Of a stretch of 5,669 bases of DNA, positions 1 to 5,669 are shown one piece after another. The notes beneath the pieces were generated by a model. The model was not told where the DNA came from, ran no database searches, and worked only from the letters and a program-made list of their open reading frames with translations. The stretch is taken from NCBI GenBank assembly GCA_024639625.1, contig JAHEIA010000231.1:1-5669 (forward strand), in the 5' to 3' direction. Each line of letters opens with the position of its first letter. Position 1 is the first letter of the stretch. Both the position numbers and the translations under genes were made by a program. This DNA comes from Chromatiales bacterium. Lineage in GTDB: Bacteria > Pseudomonadota > Gammaproteobacteria > Chromatiales > Chromatiaceae.

Positions 1-74
1 CCACCAAGGGGCACAAGACCCGGAACAACAAGCGCACCGATCGAATGATCGTGCGCCGTCGCAACCGTAAGTAG
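1..74 (+). CDS. rplB: 50S ribosomal protein L2, C-terminal end (partial)
   Basis: Only the last 23 codons are in the window; the reading frame enters at position 3 and ends at TAG 72-74. The visible tail runs from TKGHKTRNNK to RMIVRRRNRK. It matches the basic C-terminus of L2 (in E. coli KGKKTRSNKRTD followed by a run of arginines). L2 is a core 50S protein that binds 23S rRNA domain IV, contacts the subunit interface and supports peptidyl transferase centre assembly. The gene directly precedes rpsS with an 18-nt gap, as in the classical S10 operon. The identification rests on a short tail, but the tail is distinctive and the gene order supports it. Confidence 0.93.
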   Translation, partial: TKGHKTRNNKRTDRMIVRRRNRK

Positions 75-92
75 AAAATCGAGGGTATTCAG

Positions 93-368
93 GTGCCACG
101 TTCAGTGCGAAAGGGTCCTTTCCTGGACCACCATCTTGCTAAGAAAGTCGACGAAGCGGTCGCGCAAGGCAGCAAGAGGCCGATCAAGACCTGGTCTCGC
201 CGCTCCATGGTCCTTCCGGAGATGGTGGGGCTGACGATTGCTGTTCACAATGGCCGTCAGCATATACCTGTGCTGGTCACGGAGAACATGGTCGGTCACA
301 AGCTTGGCGAATTTTCCGTTACGCGCACCTTTCGCGGCCACGCAGCCGATCGAAAGGTGAAGAAGTAG
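93..368 (+). CDS. rpsS: 30S ribosomal protein S19
   Basis: This encodes 91 residues (E. coli S19 has 92). S19 sits in the 30S head, forms a complex with S13 and contacts 16S rRNA helices and the A-site finger region of the 50S. Diagnostic segments are PRSVRKGPF (2-10), TWSRRS (33-38), [15 protein letters not shown] (46-60) and the signature [19 protein letters not shown] (66-88), ending in a basic tail. The start is GTG, not ATG. It is chosen because it gives the exact family N-terminus MPRS and lies 7 nt after a GAGGG ribosome binding site (81-85). The gene falls between rplB and rplV, so it is the second S10-operon gene seen here. Nothing unusual apart from the GTG start. Confidence 0.98.
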   Translation: MPRSVRKGPFLDHHLAKKVDEAVAQGSKRPIKTWSRRSMVLPEMVGLTIAVHNGRQHIPVLVTENMVGHKLGEFSVTRTFRGHAADRKVKK

Positions 369-384
369 CAATCGAGGTGAACCG

Positions 385-717
385 ATGCAAGCTGTAGCGA
401 AACTGCGCCACGCGCGCATCTCCCCGCAAAAGGGGAGGCTGTTGGCAGACCAGGTTCGGGGACTGCCGGTGGAAAGGGCTCTGAATGTTTTGGCCTTCAG
501 CAAGAAAAAGGCCGCCGGGATCATCAAGAAGGTCCTCGAGTCGGCTATCGCAAATGCAGAGCATAACGAAGGCGCAGATATCGACGAGTTGCGGGTAGCT
601 ACGATTTGCGTAGACGAGGGGCCGGTCATGAAGCGAATTCAGCCCCGCGCTAAGGGAAGGGCGAATCGGATATTGAAACGCACCAGCCACATAACGCTGA
701 CCGTGGCAGACGAGTAA
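385..717 (+). CDS. rplV: 50S ribosomal protein L22
   Basis: This encodes 110 residues, the same length as E. coli L22. L22 binds 23S rRNA and touches all six of its domains; its long beta-hairpin lines the nascent-peptide exit tunnel. The globular part includes [21 protein letters not shown] (residues 6-26, written here as an overall region) and [12 protein letters not shown] (50-61). The hairpin tip covers [16 protein letters not shown] (78-93) and the end has the signature [10 protein letters not shown]. Residues M82-K83-R84, whose deletion in E. coli gives erythromycin resistance, are all present, so the sequence shows no sign of that resistance. The ATG is preceded by GAGGTGA (374-380) at short spacing. 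The 16-nt gap to rpsS implies co-transcription. Confidence 0.98.
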   Translation: MQAVAKLRHARISPQKGRLLADQVRGLPVERALNVLAFSKKKAAGIIKKVLESAIANAEHNEGADIDELRVATICVDEGPVMKRIQPRAKGRANRILKRTSHITLTVADE

Positions 718-736
718 ATAGGCAAGAGAGGCCAGA

Positions 737-1423
737 ATGGGGCAGAAAGTACATCCTACCGGAATCCGTCTCGGAATCATCGAAGATTGGCGATCCAAGT
801 GGTACGCAGACTCCAGGGACTATCCAGACATGCTGAACACCGATTTGCAGGTCCGCACGTACCTGAAAAAGCGCCTGTATCAGGCATCGGTGAGCCGCAT
901 CCAGATCGATCGCCCGGCGAAGAATGCGCATATCACTGTGCATACTGCCCGCCCCGGTTTGGTCATCGGAAAGAAGGGGGAGGATATCGATGCGCTGCGT
1001 GGCGAAGTCTCCGCGATGATGGGGATTCCGGTGCATATCAGCATCGAGGAGATCCGCAAGCCGGAGTTGGACGCGCAACTCGTCGCCGAGAGCATCGCGC
1101 AGCAGATGGAGCGACGTATCATGTTCCGGCGTGCCATGAAGCGCGCGGTGCAAAGTGCTATGCGACTCGGCGCGGGAGGTATCAAGGTCAATATCGCCGG
1201 ACGCCTGAACGGAGCTGAAATCGCCCGCAGCGAGTGGTATCGGGAAGGCAGGGTGCCGCTGCACACGCTGCGCGCGAATATCGATTACGGTTTTGCCGAG
1301 GCTGCAACGACCTACGGCGTTTTAGGGGTCAAGGTCTGGATCTTCAAGGGCGAGGTCTTCGGCGACGAACCGGAGCCCGAACCTGCGCCGAAGCCTAGCC
1401 GGGGCGCAGCAAAGAGGACATAA
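737..1423 (+). CDS. rpsC: 30S ribosomal protein S3
   Basis: This encodes 228 residues (E. coli S3 has 233). S3 lies on the solvent side of the 30S head at the mRNA entry tunnel. The N-terminus [14 protein letters not shown] is typical. A type II KH RNA-binding domain spans roughly residues 39-107 and carries the GxxG loop as IGKKG (77-81). The C-terminal domain has [10 protein letters not shown] (130-139), [16 protein letters not shown] (165-180) and [14 protein letters not shown] (193-206). R131, R132 and K135, implicated in the mRNA helicase activity of the E. coli ribosome, are conserved at the same positions. The tail (about 207-228) is an acidic/proline repeat ([10 protein letters not shown]) followed by basic residues; this tail is poorly conserved in the family. 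An AAGAGAG-like ribosome binding site (724-730) precedes the ATG. Confidence 0.98.
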   Translation: MGQKVHPTGIRLGIIEDWRSKWYADSRDYPDMLNTDLQVRTYLKKRLYQASVSRIQIDRPAKNAHITVHTARPGLVIGKKGEDIDALRGEVSAMMGIPVHISIEEIRKPELDAQLVAESIAQQMERRIMFRRAMKRAVQSAMRLGAGGIKVNIAGRLNGAEIARSEWYREGRVPLHTLRANIDYGFAEAATTYGVLGVKVWIFKGEVFGDEPEPEPAPKPSRGAAKRT

Positions 1424-1426
1424 GCA

Positions 1427-1840
1427 ATGCTACAACCGAAGCGAACCAAGTTCCGCAAACAGCACAAAGGCCGGAACCGGGGCCTTGCCACGACCGGCAA
1501 CTCCGTAAGCTTTGGCGAGTTTGGCCTCAAAGCCACGAGTCGCGGGCGTCTCACCGCGCGCCAGATCGAGGCGGCGCGCCGCACCATTACCCGGCGCGTC
1601 AAGCGTGGAGGCAAACTCTGGATCCGAGCTTTTCCAGACAAGCCGATCACCAAGAAGCCGCTGGAAGTTCGCATGGGCAGTGGCAAGGGCAACGTGGAGT
1701 ATTGGGTAGCGCAGATCCAGCCAGGCCGCATGTTGTACGAGATTCAGGGCGTAGACGAAGATCTGGCGCGGGAGGCTTTTTCGTTGGCGGCCGCAAAGTT
1801 GCCGATACAGACTACCTTCGTGAAGAGGACCGTGTTGTGA
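1427..1840 (+). CDS. rplP: 50S ribosomal protein L16
   Basis: This encodes 137 residues, one more than E. coli L16. L16 is a late-assembling 50S protein near the A site and central protuberance that positions the A-site tRNA elbow. Family segments include [16 protein letters not shown] (1-16), [17 protein letters not shown] (40-56), [20 protein letters not shown] (65-84) and [10 protein letters not shown]. The extra residue is in the loop near 22-26. Arg82 corresponds to E. coli Arg81, which is hydroxylated by the oxygenase YcfD/RoxA, so that target residue is available; whether this organism has the enzyme cannot be seen here. Its ATG follows the rpsC stop by 3 nt, with GAGGAC (1414-1419) inside the end of rpsC as ribosome binding site. 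Its own stop overlaps the rpmC start. Confidence 0.98.
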   Translation: MLQPKRTKFRKQHKGRNRGLATTGNSVSFGEFGLKATSRGRLTARQIEAARRTITRRVKRGGKLWIRAFPDKPITKKPLEVRMGSGKGNVEYWVAQIQPGRMLYEIQGVDEDLAREAFSLAAAKLPIQTTFVKRTVL

Positions 1841-2040
1841 TGAAGGCGAACGATCTGCGGAAAAAGTCACGGGCTGAACTGCAGGAAGCTCTTTACGAAT
1901 TATTGCGCGAGCAGTTCAACCTGCGTATGCAGCAGGGGAGCGGTCAGTTAGCGCGGCCGTCGCAGTTCCAGTCGGTGCGGCGTGACATCGCACGCGTGAA
2001 AACCGTAATGAATCAGATGAAAGCGGGTGAAACGTCATGA
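1840..2040 (+). CDS. rpmC: 50S ribosomal protein L29
   Basis: This encodes 66 residues (E. coli L29 has 63). L29 is a small, mostly alpha-helical protein beside the exit tunnel, next to L23, near the docking site for signal recognition particle and trigger factor. Matching segments are [15 protein letters not shown] (1-15), [11 protein letters not shown] (about 20-30) and [10 protein letters not shown]. The open frame runs far upstream inside rplP. The ATG at 1840 is chosen because it gives the family N-terminus MKA, shares one base with the rplP stop (TGATG), and lies 10 nt after GAGGA (1825-1829). The junction suggests translational coupling with rplP. The rpsQ start overlaps its stop by 4 nt. 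Confidence 0.96.
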   Translation: MKANDLRKKSRAELQEALYELLREQFNLRMQQGSGQLARPSQFQSVRRDIARVKTVMNQMKAGETS

Positions 2041-2297
2041 GCGAACAACAAGAGTCCAATCGCCCGATGACGGGGCGCGTGGTAAGCAGCGCCATGGATA
2101 AGAGCATTACCGTGCTGGTCGAGCGCAAGGTCCAGCATCGGATGTACGGCAAGATTATCCGGCGTTCGACGAAGATTCATGCGCATGACGAAGCCAATGA
2201 GTGCAAGGTGGGTGATTTGGTCATGGTCGAGCAGTGCCGGCCTTTGTCGAAAACCAAGACCTGGCGCTTGATCAAGGTTCTTGAACAAGCCGAATAG
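2037..2297 (+). CDS. rpsQ: 30S ribosomal protein S17
   Basis: This encodes 86 residues (E. coli S17 has 84). S17 is a primary 16S rRNA-binding protein with an OB fold, located in the 30S body and important early in assembly. Recognisable parts are [14 protein letters not shown] (13-26), the HAHDEANEC loop (48-56), VGDLV (58-62) and the signature [13 protein letters not shown] (66-78). The first dozen residues (SEQQESNRP) are hydrophilic and differ from E. coli, as is common. The ATG at 2037 forms an ATGA overlap with the rpmC stop and follows GGGTGA (2025-2030). An internal Met11 is possible but would shorten the usual N-terminus. In E. coli this is the last gene of the S10 operon. Confidence 0.97.
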   Translation: MSEQQESNRPMTGRVVSSAMDKSITVLVERKVQHRMYGKIIRRSTKIHAHDEANECKVGDLVMVEQCRPLSKTKTWRLIKVLEQAE

Positions 2298-2357
2298 CGG
2301 CGGCGGAATGCATGAGGCCTGGGTTATTGCAACGGAAATAGCACTGGGGAAACGAAC

Positions 2358-2726
2358 ATGATTCAGATGCAGACGAGCCTGAACGTCGCCGACAACAGCG
2401 GTGCCAAGCGGGTGATGTGTATAAAGGTGCTCGGTGGATCGCATCGGCGGTACGCGCATATCGGAGACATCATCAAGGTGACGGTGAAAGATGCCATTCC
2501 GCGCGGCAAGGTCAAGAAGGGCGATGTGTACAATGCGGTGGTTGTGCGCACCAAAAAAGGGGTGCGCCGCGCGGACGGCTCCTTGATTCGGTTCGATAGT
2601 AACGCGGCTGTGTTGCTCAACAACCAACTGCAGCCGATCGGCACCCGTATCTTCGGGCCTGTAACCCGAGAACTGCGCAGCGAGCGATTCATGAAAATCA
2701 TCTCGCTTGCACCAGAAGTGCTTTGA
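2358..2726 (+). CDS. rplN: 50S ribosomal protein L14
   Basis: This encodes 122 residues (E. coli L14 has 123). L14 binds 23S rRNA at the subunit interface, contacts L19 and 16S helix 14, and is the docking surface of the silencing factor RsfS. Identifying segments are [20 protein letters not shown] (1-20), [20 protein letters not shown] (47-56), [11 protein letters not shown] (61-71) and the C-terminus [22 protein letters not shown]. The single-residue loss is in the loop after VLLNN (about 89-91). GGGGA (2346-2350) precedes the ATG by 7 nt. A 60-nt gap separates it from rpsQ. In E. coli this gene starts the spc operon, but no clear promoter boxes are visible in that gap. Confidence 0.98.
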   Translation: MIQMQTSLNVADNSGAKRVMCIKVLGGSHRRYAHIGDIIKVTVKDAIPRGKVKKGDVYNAVVVRTKKGVRRADGSLIRFDSNAAVLLNNQLQPIGTRIFGPVTRELRSERFMKIISLAPEVL

Positions 2727-2737
2727 GGTGACCGAAC

Positions 2738-3055
2738 ATGCGTAAGATCAGGAAAGGTGACGAAGTAGTAGTAATCACCGGCAAAGACAAAGGTAAGCGA
2801 GGCACTGTAATTCGCCTGCACGACGACCGACATGTGGTTGTCGAGAACGTGAATATGGTGAAACGCCATACCAAGGCGAACCCGAATCGGGGCGAGCCTG
2901 GTGGGATACTCGACAAGGAAATGCCGTTGGAGGTATCCAACATTCAGCTCTATAACCCGGTCACTGGAAAGGGTGACCGGGTGGGCTTCAAGATCCTCGA
3001 GGATGGCCGCAAAGTGCGGATATTCAAGTCGAACGGCGAAGTCGTAGATATTTGA
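2738..3055 (+). CDS. rplX: 50S ribosomal protein L24
   Basis: This encodes 105 residues (E. coli L24 has 104). L24 is an assembly initiator that binds the 5' domain of 23S rRNA and lies near the exit-tunnel opening. A KOW motif occupies about residues 5-32, with [20 protein letters not shown] as its core. [13 protein letters not shown], the EPGGI turn (53-57) and [22 protein letters not shown] follow, as in the family. A strong GAGGTGA (2725-2731) overlaps the rplN stop, and the gap is 11 nt. The stretch coding for [11 protein letters not shown] contains a perfect 10-bp inverted repeat, listed separately. The TGA stop overlaps part of the purine-rich region leading to rplE. Confidence 0.98.
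   Translation: MRKIRKGDEVVVITGKDKGKRGTVIRLHDDRHVVVENVNMVKRHTKANPNRGEPGGILDKEMPLEVSNIQLYNPVTGKGDRVGFKILEDGRKVRIFKSNGEVVDI
2955..2982 (+). repeat. Perfect 10-bp inverted repeat inside rplX
   Basis: ACCCGGTCAC (2955-2964) and GTGACCGGGT (2973-2982) are exact reverse complements, separated by the 8-nt loop TGGAAAGG. A G-U pair (T2965 with G2972) could extend the stem to 11 bp. It lies in the codons for residues 73-82 of L24. No T-run follows, so it does not look like an intrinsic terminator. It could form a stable mRNA hairpin about 90 nt before the rplE start. The repeat is seen directly; any function is unknown and it may be a chance result of codon choice. Confidence 0.6.
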
Positions 3056-3056
3056 G

Positions 3057-3094
3057 GGTAGGAACGGCGATGGCAAGATTACGCGAACTCTATC
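3057..3094 (+). promoter_or_regulatory. Possible stem enclosing the rplE start (candidate S8 operator)
   Basis: GGTAG (3057-3061) can pair with CTATC (3090-3094). A second short stem, GCG (3067-3069) with CGC (3082-3084), is separated by a symmetric internal loop, GAACG opposite GAACT. The apical loop begins with the rplE ATG, and the AGGA ribosome binding site (3060-3063) is partly in the outer stem. In E. coli, S8 binds the spc mRNA at the start of rplE and represses translation of the operon. The position fits that precedent, but the stems are short and a competing hairpin, CGCGA (3082-3086) with TCGCG (3093-3097), exists. This is an inference only. Confidence 0.25.
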
Positions 3095-3609
3095 GCGAGA
3101 AGATGATCCCGCAGCTGATGGACCGCTTTGGCTACAAGAGTCCGATGCAGGTTCCGAGGATCGAAAAAATCACGCTCAACATGGGCGTGGGAGAGGCGCT
3201 CAGCGACAAGAAGGTGCTGGAGTTTGCGGCCGGTGATATGCGGAAGATCGCTGGCCAGCAGCCTATCATCAACAAGGCGCGCAAATCGGTGGCCGGGTTC
3301 AAGGTGCGCGAGGGTTGGCCTATCGGTTGCAAGGTGACCCTGCGGCGAGAACAGATGTACGAATTTCTTGATCGCTTGATCAATGTGGCAATCCCACGTA
3401 TCCGGGACTTCCGTGGGCTCAGCGGAAAGTCCTTCGACGGTCGCGGCAACTACAGCATGGGCGTGAAGGAACAGATCATCTTCCCGGAGATCGACTACGA
3501 CAAGGTAGATGCGCTGCGGGGATTGGACGTTACGATCACTACCAGCGCGCGAAACGACGAAGAGGGTCGTGCGTTGCTGGAGGGCTTCAACTTTCCGTTC
3601 AGAAACTGA
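3070..3609 (+). CDS. rplE: 50S ribosomal protein L5
   Basis: This encodes 179 residues, the same length as E. coli L5. L5 is a 5S rRNA-binding protein of the central protuberance that contacts P-site tRNA and the 30S head through S13. Family hallmarks are [18 protein letters not shown] (26-43), [20 protein letters not shown] (67-86), [20 protein letters not shown] (109-128) and [13 protein letters not shown] (134-146), with the C-terminus FNFPFRN. An upstream in-frame TTG at 3052 exists. The ATG at 3070 is preferred because it gives the expected MARLRELY N-terminus and is placed 6 nt after AGGA (3060-3063). The gap to rplX is 14 nt. The start region may fold into a structure resembling the E. 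coli S8 control site in position. Confidence 0.98.
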   Translation: MARLRELYREKMIPQLMDRFGYKSPMQVPRIEKITLNMGVGEALSDKKVLEFAAGDMRKIAGQQPIINKARKSVAGFKVREGWPIGCKVTLRREQMYEFLDRLINVAIPRIRDFRGLSGKSFDGRGNYSMGVKEQIIFPEIDYDKVDALRGLDVTITTSARNDEEGRALLEGFNFPFRN

Positions 3610-3619
3610 GAAACCAATT

Positions 3620-3925
3620 ATGGCAAAGCGAAGTATGATTGCGCGCGAAGTAAAGCGGCAGCGCCTTATCGACAAGCACGCCGCGCAGCGGGCGAAATTG
3701 AGGGCGATCATCAAAGACGCAAAGCGCACGCCCGAAGAGAAAGAAGCCGCGGTAATCAACCTGCAGAAGTTGCCGCGGGACTCCAGCCCCATCCGCGCGC
3801 GAAACCGATGCCGCGTTAGCGGGCGGCCCCATGGGTATTTCCGTAAGTTTGGGCTGGGTCGCAACAAGTTGCGCGAAGCCACTATGCTGGGCTATGTTCC
3901 CGGGCTGATGAAATCGAGTTGGTAG
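3620..3925 (+). CDS. rpsN: 30S ribosomal protein S14 (zinc-independent type)
   Basis: This encodes 101 residues, identical in length to E. coli S14. S14 is in the 30S head close to S3, S10 and S19 and is needed for late 30S assembly. The start [13 protein letters not shown] and the signature [20 protein letters not shown] followed by HG (51-72) identify it; the C-terminus is PGLMKSSW. Only one cysteine (C64) is present and there are no CxxC pairs, so this is the long C-minus form that does not bind zinc. The open frame extends upstream within rplE, but the ATG at 3620 gives the family start. The ribosome binding site is weak (GAGA, 3608-3611, overlapping the rplE stop), which may mean reliance on coupling from rplE. 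A terminator-like hairpin follows directly. Confidence 0.98.
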   Translation: MAKRSMIAREVKRQRLIDKHAAQRAKLRAIIKDAKRTPEEKEAAVINLQKLPRDSSPIRARNRCRVSGRPHGYFRKFGLGRNKLREATMLGYVPGLMKSSW

Positions 3926-3927
3926 GG

Positions 3928-3960
3928 CAGTGCGCGCCGCTCGGGCGCGTTGCTGTTTTT
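3928..3960 (+). terminator. Terminator-like hairpin with T5 tract between rpsN and rpsH
   Basis: A GC-rich stem can form: 3932-3938 pairs with 3944-3950 (six G-C pairs and one G-U) around the 5-nt loop GCTCG. A lower stem of CAG (3928-3930) with CTG (3953-3955) and a U-G pair (3931-3952) extends it to 11 pairs, with T3951 bulged. Five T's follow immediately (3956-3960), then CGCTGG. This is the layout of a rho-independent terminator, starting 3 nt after the rpsN stop. Because essential spc genes continue downstream, it could act as a partial terminator or attenuator, or as an mRNA-stabilising or processing hairpin. The stem and T-tract are seen; the activity is inferred. Confidence 0.5.
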
Positions 3961-4018
3961 CGCTGGAAAACTAGGGTATCACGCCGAATATGGCGGCTTG
4001 ACCCGGAGGATTTCGACA
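3961..4018 (+). other. rpsH leader after the hairpin
   Basis: This is the rest of an unusually long 93-nt gap. It holds a strong ribosome binding site, GGAGGA (4005-4010), 8 nt before the rpsH ATG. Just upstream, GGGT (3974-3977) can pair with ACCC (4001-4004), enclosing a second short stem CGCC (3982-3985) with GGCG (3992-3995). This small element ends directly at the ribosome binding site. I see no convincing -35/-10 pair; TATCAC (3977-3982) is the best -10-like hexamer but has no partner at proper spacing. If the upstream hairpin terminates transcription, a promoter here would be expected. Confidence 0.35.
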
Positions 4019-4414
4019 ATGAGTATGGCTGATCCTATTGCCGATATGCTGACGCGTATCCGCAATGCCCAAGCGGCAAAAATGATCTCTGTTAGCATGC
4101 CTGCTTCCAAGGTGAAGAAGGCCATCGCACAAGTCCTCAAGGACGAAGGGTACGTCGCGGACTACTCGGTTGCCGAGGACAGTGGTAAGCCTAGCCTGTC
4201 GCTCGACCTGAAGTATTTCCAAGGGCGCCCCGTGATCGAATTGATCGAGCGGGTGAGCCGCCCCAGTCGGCGCGTCTACAGGGGAAGCAAGGAACTGCCG
4301 CAAGTACAGGGCGGCCTCGGCATTGCCATCATCTCCACCTCCGCAGGGCTCATGACCGACAGAGCTGCTCGCGCTGCCGGGCAGGGTGGCGAAGTGCTCG
4401 CGTTCGTCGCCTAA
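4019..4414 (+). CDS. rpsH: 30S ribosomal protein S8
   Basis: This encodes 131 residues (E. coli S8 has 130). S8 is a primary 16S rRNA-binding protein of the central domain and, in E. coli, the translational repressor of the spc operon. The N-terminus [18 protein letters not shown] and the signature [18 protein letters not shown] (101-118) are decisive, and [11 protein letters not shown] (64-74) and [10 protein letters not shown] (78-87) also match. An in-frame TTG at 3950 would add 23 residues foreign to the family. The ATG at 4019 is preferred for its family N-terminus and its strong GGAGGA site at 8-nt spacing. The gene is preceded by a terminator-like hairpin and an expanded leader, and followed after 18 nt by rplF. 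Confidence 0.98.
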   Translation: MSMADPIADMLTRIRNAQAAKMISVSMPASKVKKAIAQVLKDEGYVADYSVAEDSGKPSLSLDLKYFQGRPVIELIERVSRPSRRVYRGSKELPQVQGGLGIAIISTSAGLMTDRAARAAGQGGEVLAFVA

Positions 4415-4432
4415 TCAACGGAGGGTCAATCG

Positions 4433-4969
4433 ATGTCTCGTATTGCAAAAGCCGCTATCGCGGTGCCGGCTGCCGTCAAGGTCACCATTGACGGCCAGAA
4501 AGTGTCGGTGAAGGGACCCAAGGGCGAAATGGAGTTTCGGGTGCACCCCAAAGTCGGGGTGGAACAGGATGCGGGAGAATTAAAGGTGGCGCCGAAGACC
4601 GAAGAGAAGACCTCTTGGGCCTTGGCCGGGACCACCCGCGCGCTGATCAACAATATGGTTACCGGAGTCAATCGCGGGTTCGAACGGAAATTGGCGCTGG
4701 TCGGGGTCGGCTATCGCGCGCAGGCGCAAGGCAAAGTGCTAAACCTGAGCCTGGGTTTTTCTCACCCGGTCGCGTTTGCGGTTCCGGAAGGAATACAGAT
4801 TGCGACGCCTTCGCAAACGGAGATTCATATTTCCGGCTGCGACAAACAGCGCGTAGGGCAAGTGGCCGCCGAGATTCGCAGCCACCGTCCGCCCGAGCCT
4901 TACAAGGGTAAGGGCATTCGCTATTCGGATGAAGTCGTCGCCCGTAAAGAGGCGAAGAAGAAGAAGTAG
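4433..4969 (+). CDS. rplF: 50S ribosomal protein L6
   Basis: This encodes 178 residues (E. coli L6 has 177). L6 binds 23S rRNA domain VI near the factor-binding (sarcin-ricin) region and consists of two related alpha/beta domains. The first covers roughly residues 1-82, with MSRIAKAAIAVPAAVKVTID and GTTRALINNMVTGV. The second covers roughly 83-178, with RKLALVGVGYRAQ (85-97), LNLSLGFSHPV (103-113), DKQRVGQVAAEIR (137-149) and the signature PEPYKGKGIRY (154-164). It ends in a lysine-rich tail (RKEAKKKK). GGAGG (4420-4424) lies 8 nt before the ATG. The gap to rplR is 9 nt, consistent with one transcript. Confidence 0.98.
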   Translation: MSRIAKAAIAVPAAVKVTIDGQKVSVKGPKGEMEFRVHPKVGVEQDAGELKVAPKTEEKTSWALAGTTRALINNMVTGVNRGFERKLALVGVGYRAQAQGKVLNLSLGFSHPVAFAVPEGIQIATPSQTEIHISGCDKQRVGQVAAEIRSHRPPEPYKGKGIRYSDEVVARKEAKKKK

Positions 4970-4978
4970 GGGCCAGAG

Positions 4979-5332
4979 ATGGATAAGAAATCAGCACGAA
5001 TTCGTCGGGCCCGTAAGACTCGGGCAAAGATCCGCGAGCTGGGTACTCATCGCCTGGCCGTATACCGTACGCCGCAGCACATCTATGCGCAGCTGTTCTC
5101 GCCGAGTGGCGATCAGGTTTTGGCTAGCGCCTCCACTCTGGACAAGCAGCTGCGTAAGGAATTGAGCGGGACGGGCAATGTGGCGGCCGCGGTCGCCGTG
5201 GGCAAGGCGATCGCCGAGCGCGCAAAGGCGGCGGGCGTCGAGAAAGTGGCTTTCGACCGTTCCGGATTCAAGTATCACGGCCGGGTGAAGGCGTTGGCAG
5301 ACGCAGCTCGCGAAAACGGCCTGCATTTCTAG
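4979..5332 (+). CDS. rplR: 50S ribosomal protein L18
   Basis: This encodes 117 residues, the same length as E. coli L18. L18 binds 5S rRNA with L5 and anchors the 5S particle in the central protuberance. The N-terminus [17 protein letters not shown] is strongly basic, as expected for its RNA-binding arm. Further matches are [15 protein letters not shown] (24-38), [12 protein letters not shown] (71-82) and the signature [20 protein letters not shown] (92-111), ending GLHF. The ribosome binding site is probably TAGGGG (4967-4972), which overlaps the rplF stop codon and suggests coupling to rplF. Spacing on both sides is tight. Confidence 0.98.
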   Translation: MDKKSARIRRARKTRAKIRELGTHRLAVYRTPQHIYAQLFSPSGDQVLASASTLDKQLRKELSGTGNVAAAVAVGKAIAERAKAAGVEKVAFDRSGFKYHGRVKALADAARENGLHF

Positions 5333-5342
5333 GGGTATAGCA

Positions 5343-5669
5343 ATGGCAAGTTACAACGCTAAACCAGAAGGCGACGAGCTGCTCGAAAAGCTGGTAGCCG
5401 TGAACCGGGTCGCCAAAGTGGTAAAGGGTGGCCGGCAATTCGGTTTCGCAGCGCTGACCGTGGTCGGCGATGGGCAGGGCCGTGTCGGGCTGGGACGTGG
5501 GAAGGCGCGCGAGGTGCCGATCGCGATCCAGAAGGCGATGGAGAACGCGCGCAAAAACATGGTGGACGTGAAATTGAAAGGCTCTACCGTGCAGTATCCG
5601 ATCAGCGCGAGACATGGCGCCGCGCGGATATTCATGCAGCCCGCGTCCGATGGTACAGGAATCATTGCA
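5343..5669 (+). CDS. rpsE: 30S ribosomal protein S5 (5' part, cut by window end)
   Basis: The first 109 codons are present, with no stop before the window ends; E. coli S5 has 167 residues, so about one third is missing. S5 sits on the back of the 30S at the mRNA entry site together with S3 and S4 and affects decoding accuracy. The N-terminal double-stranded-RNA-binding-like domain is visible: [20 protein letters not shown] (14-33), [19 protein letters not shown] (37-55), [18 protein letters not shown] (56-73) and [13 protein letters not shown] (97-109). The loop [12 protein letters not shown], where E. coli spectinomycin-resistance changes map, is full length. AGGGG (5331-5335) overlaps the rplR stop and lies 7 nt before the ATG. 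Confidence 0.97.
   Translation, partial: MASYNAKPEGDELLEKLVAVNRVAKVVKGGRQFGFAALTVVGDGQGRVGLGRGKAREVPIAIQKAMENARKNMVDVKLKGSTVQYPISARHGAARIFMQPASDGTGIIA

Noticed and set aside
1787..1797. GCGGCCGC 8-base palindrome, also present near 5183-5190
   Set aside because: Both copies are in coding sequence (rplP and rplR) encoding ordinary alanine-rich residues. Such palindromes are expected by chance in GC-rich DNA and have no shared context.
1702..1839. Upstream extension of the rpmC frame, adding 46 residues
   Set aside because: The extension overlaps rplP entirely and has no similarity to L29. The ATG at 1840 gives the normal L29 N-terminus and size.
2298..2357. Possible spc promoter in the rpsQ-rplN gap
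   Set aside because: TTGAAC (2281-2286) is a fair -35-like hexamer, but nothing close to TATAAT follows at 16-18 nt. GTTATT (2323-2328) lacks a -35 partner. The E. coli precedent alone does not justify a call; 5'-end mapping would decide.
2013..2627. Minus-strand open frame of 204 codons across rpsQ and rplN
   Set aside because: It spans two genes and the gap between them on the opposite strand, and its translation resembles no known family. It is a shadow of the real genes.
3079..3882. Long minus-strand open frame of 267 codons, opposite rplE and rpsN
   Set aside because: It lies fully antisense to two clearly identified ribosomal protein genes, has no recognisable domain and no good ribosome binding site. 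GC-rich coding DNA often leaves such open antisense frames.
3950..4018. Upstream in-frame TTG start for rpsH
   Set aside because: It would begin in the terminator stem and add 23 residues unknown in S8. The ATG at 4019 has a strong ribosome binding site and the family N-terminus.

Overview
The window is a segment of the conserved bacterial S10-spc ribosomal protein gene cluster. All recognisable genes are on the + strand, in this order: rplB (3' end), rpsS, rplV, rpsC, rplP, rpmC, rpsQ, rplN, rplX, rplE, rpsN, rpsH, rplF, rplR, rpsE (5' part). The protein sequences read most like those of Gammaproteobacteria: as recalled, lengths agree within a few residues with the Escherichia coli proteins, and the gene order matches. 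S14 is the long, zinc-independent type. The DNA looks moderately GC-rich. I cannot name the genus; a non-enteric gammaproteobacterium is my best inference.

Positions 1-2297 correspond to the distal part of the E. coli S10 operon (L2, S19, L22, S3, L16, L29, S17). Packing is tight: gaps are 3-19 nt, rplP and rpmC share one base (TGATG), and rpmC and rpsQ overlap by four (ATGA). A 60-nt gap (2298-2357) then leads into the spc block (L14, L24, L5, S14, S8, L6, L18, S5). In E. coli the spc promoter lies at this junction, but I see no convincing promoter here. Within the spc block the gaps are 9-18 nt, except for 93 nt between rpsN and rpsH.

The products assemble into both subunits. S19, S3, S17, S14, S8 and S5 belong to the 30S; L2, L22, L16, L29, L14, L24, L5, L6 and L18 belong to the 50S. 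Co-transcription and coupled translation would keep their amounts balanced.

The coding content is ordinary housekeeping, and I found no undescribed system. What deserves a second look is RNA-level. There is a terminator-like hairpin with a T5 tract in the unusually long rpsN-rpsH gap. A perfect 10-bp inverted repeat lies inside rplX. A possible stem encloses the rplE start, where E. coli S8 represses its operon. No tRNA, rRNA, mobile element, CRISPR array or convincing minus-strand gene was seen.
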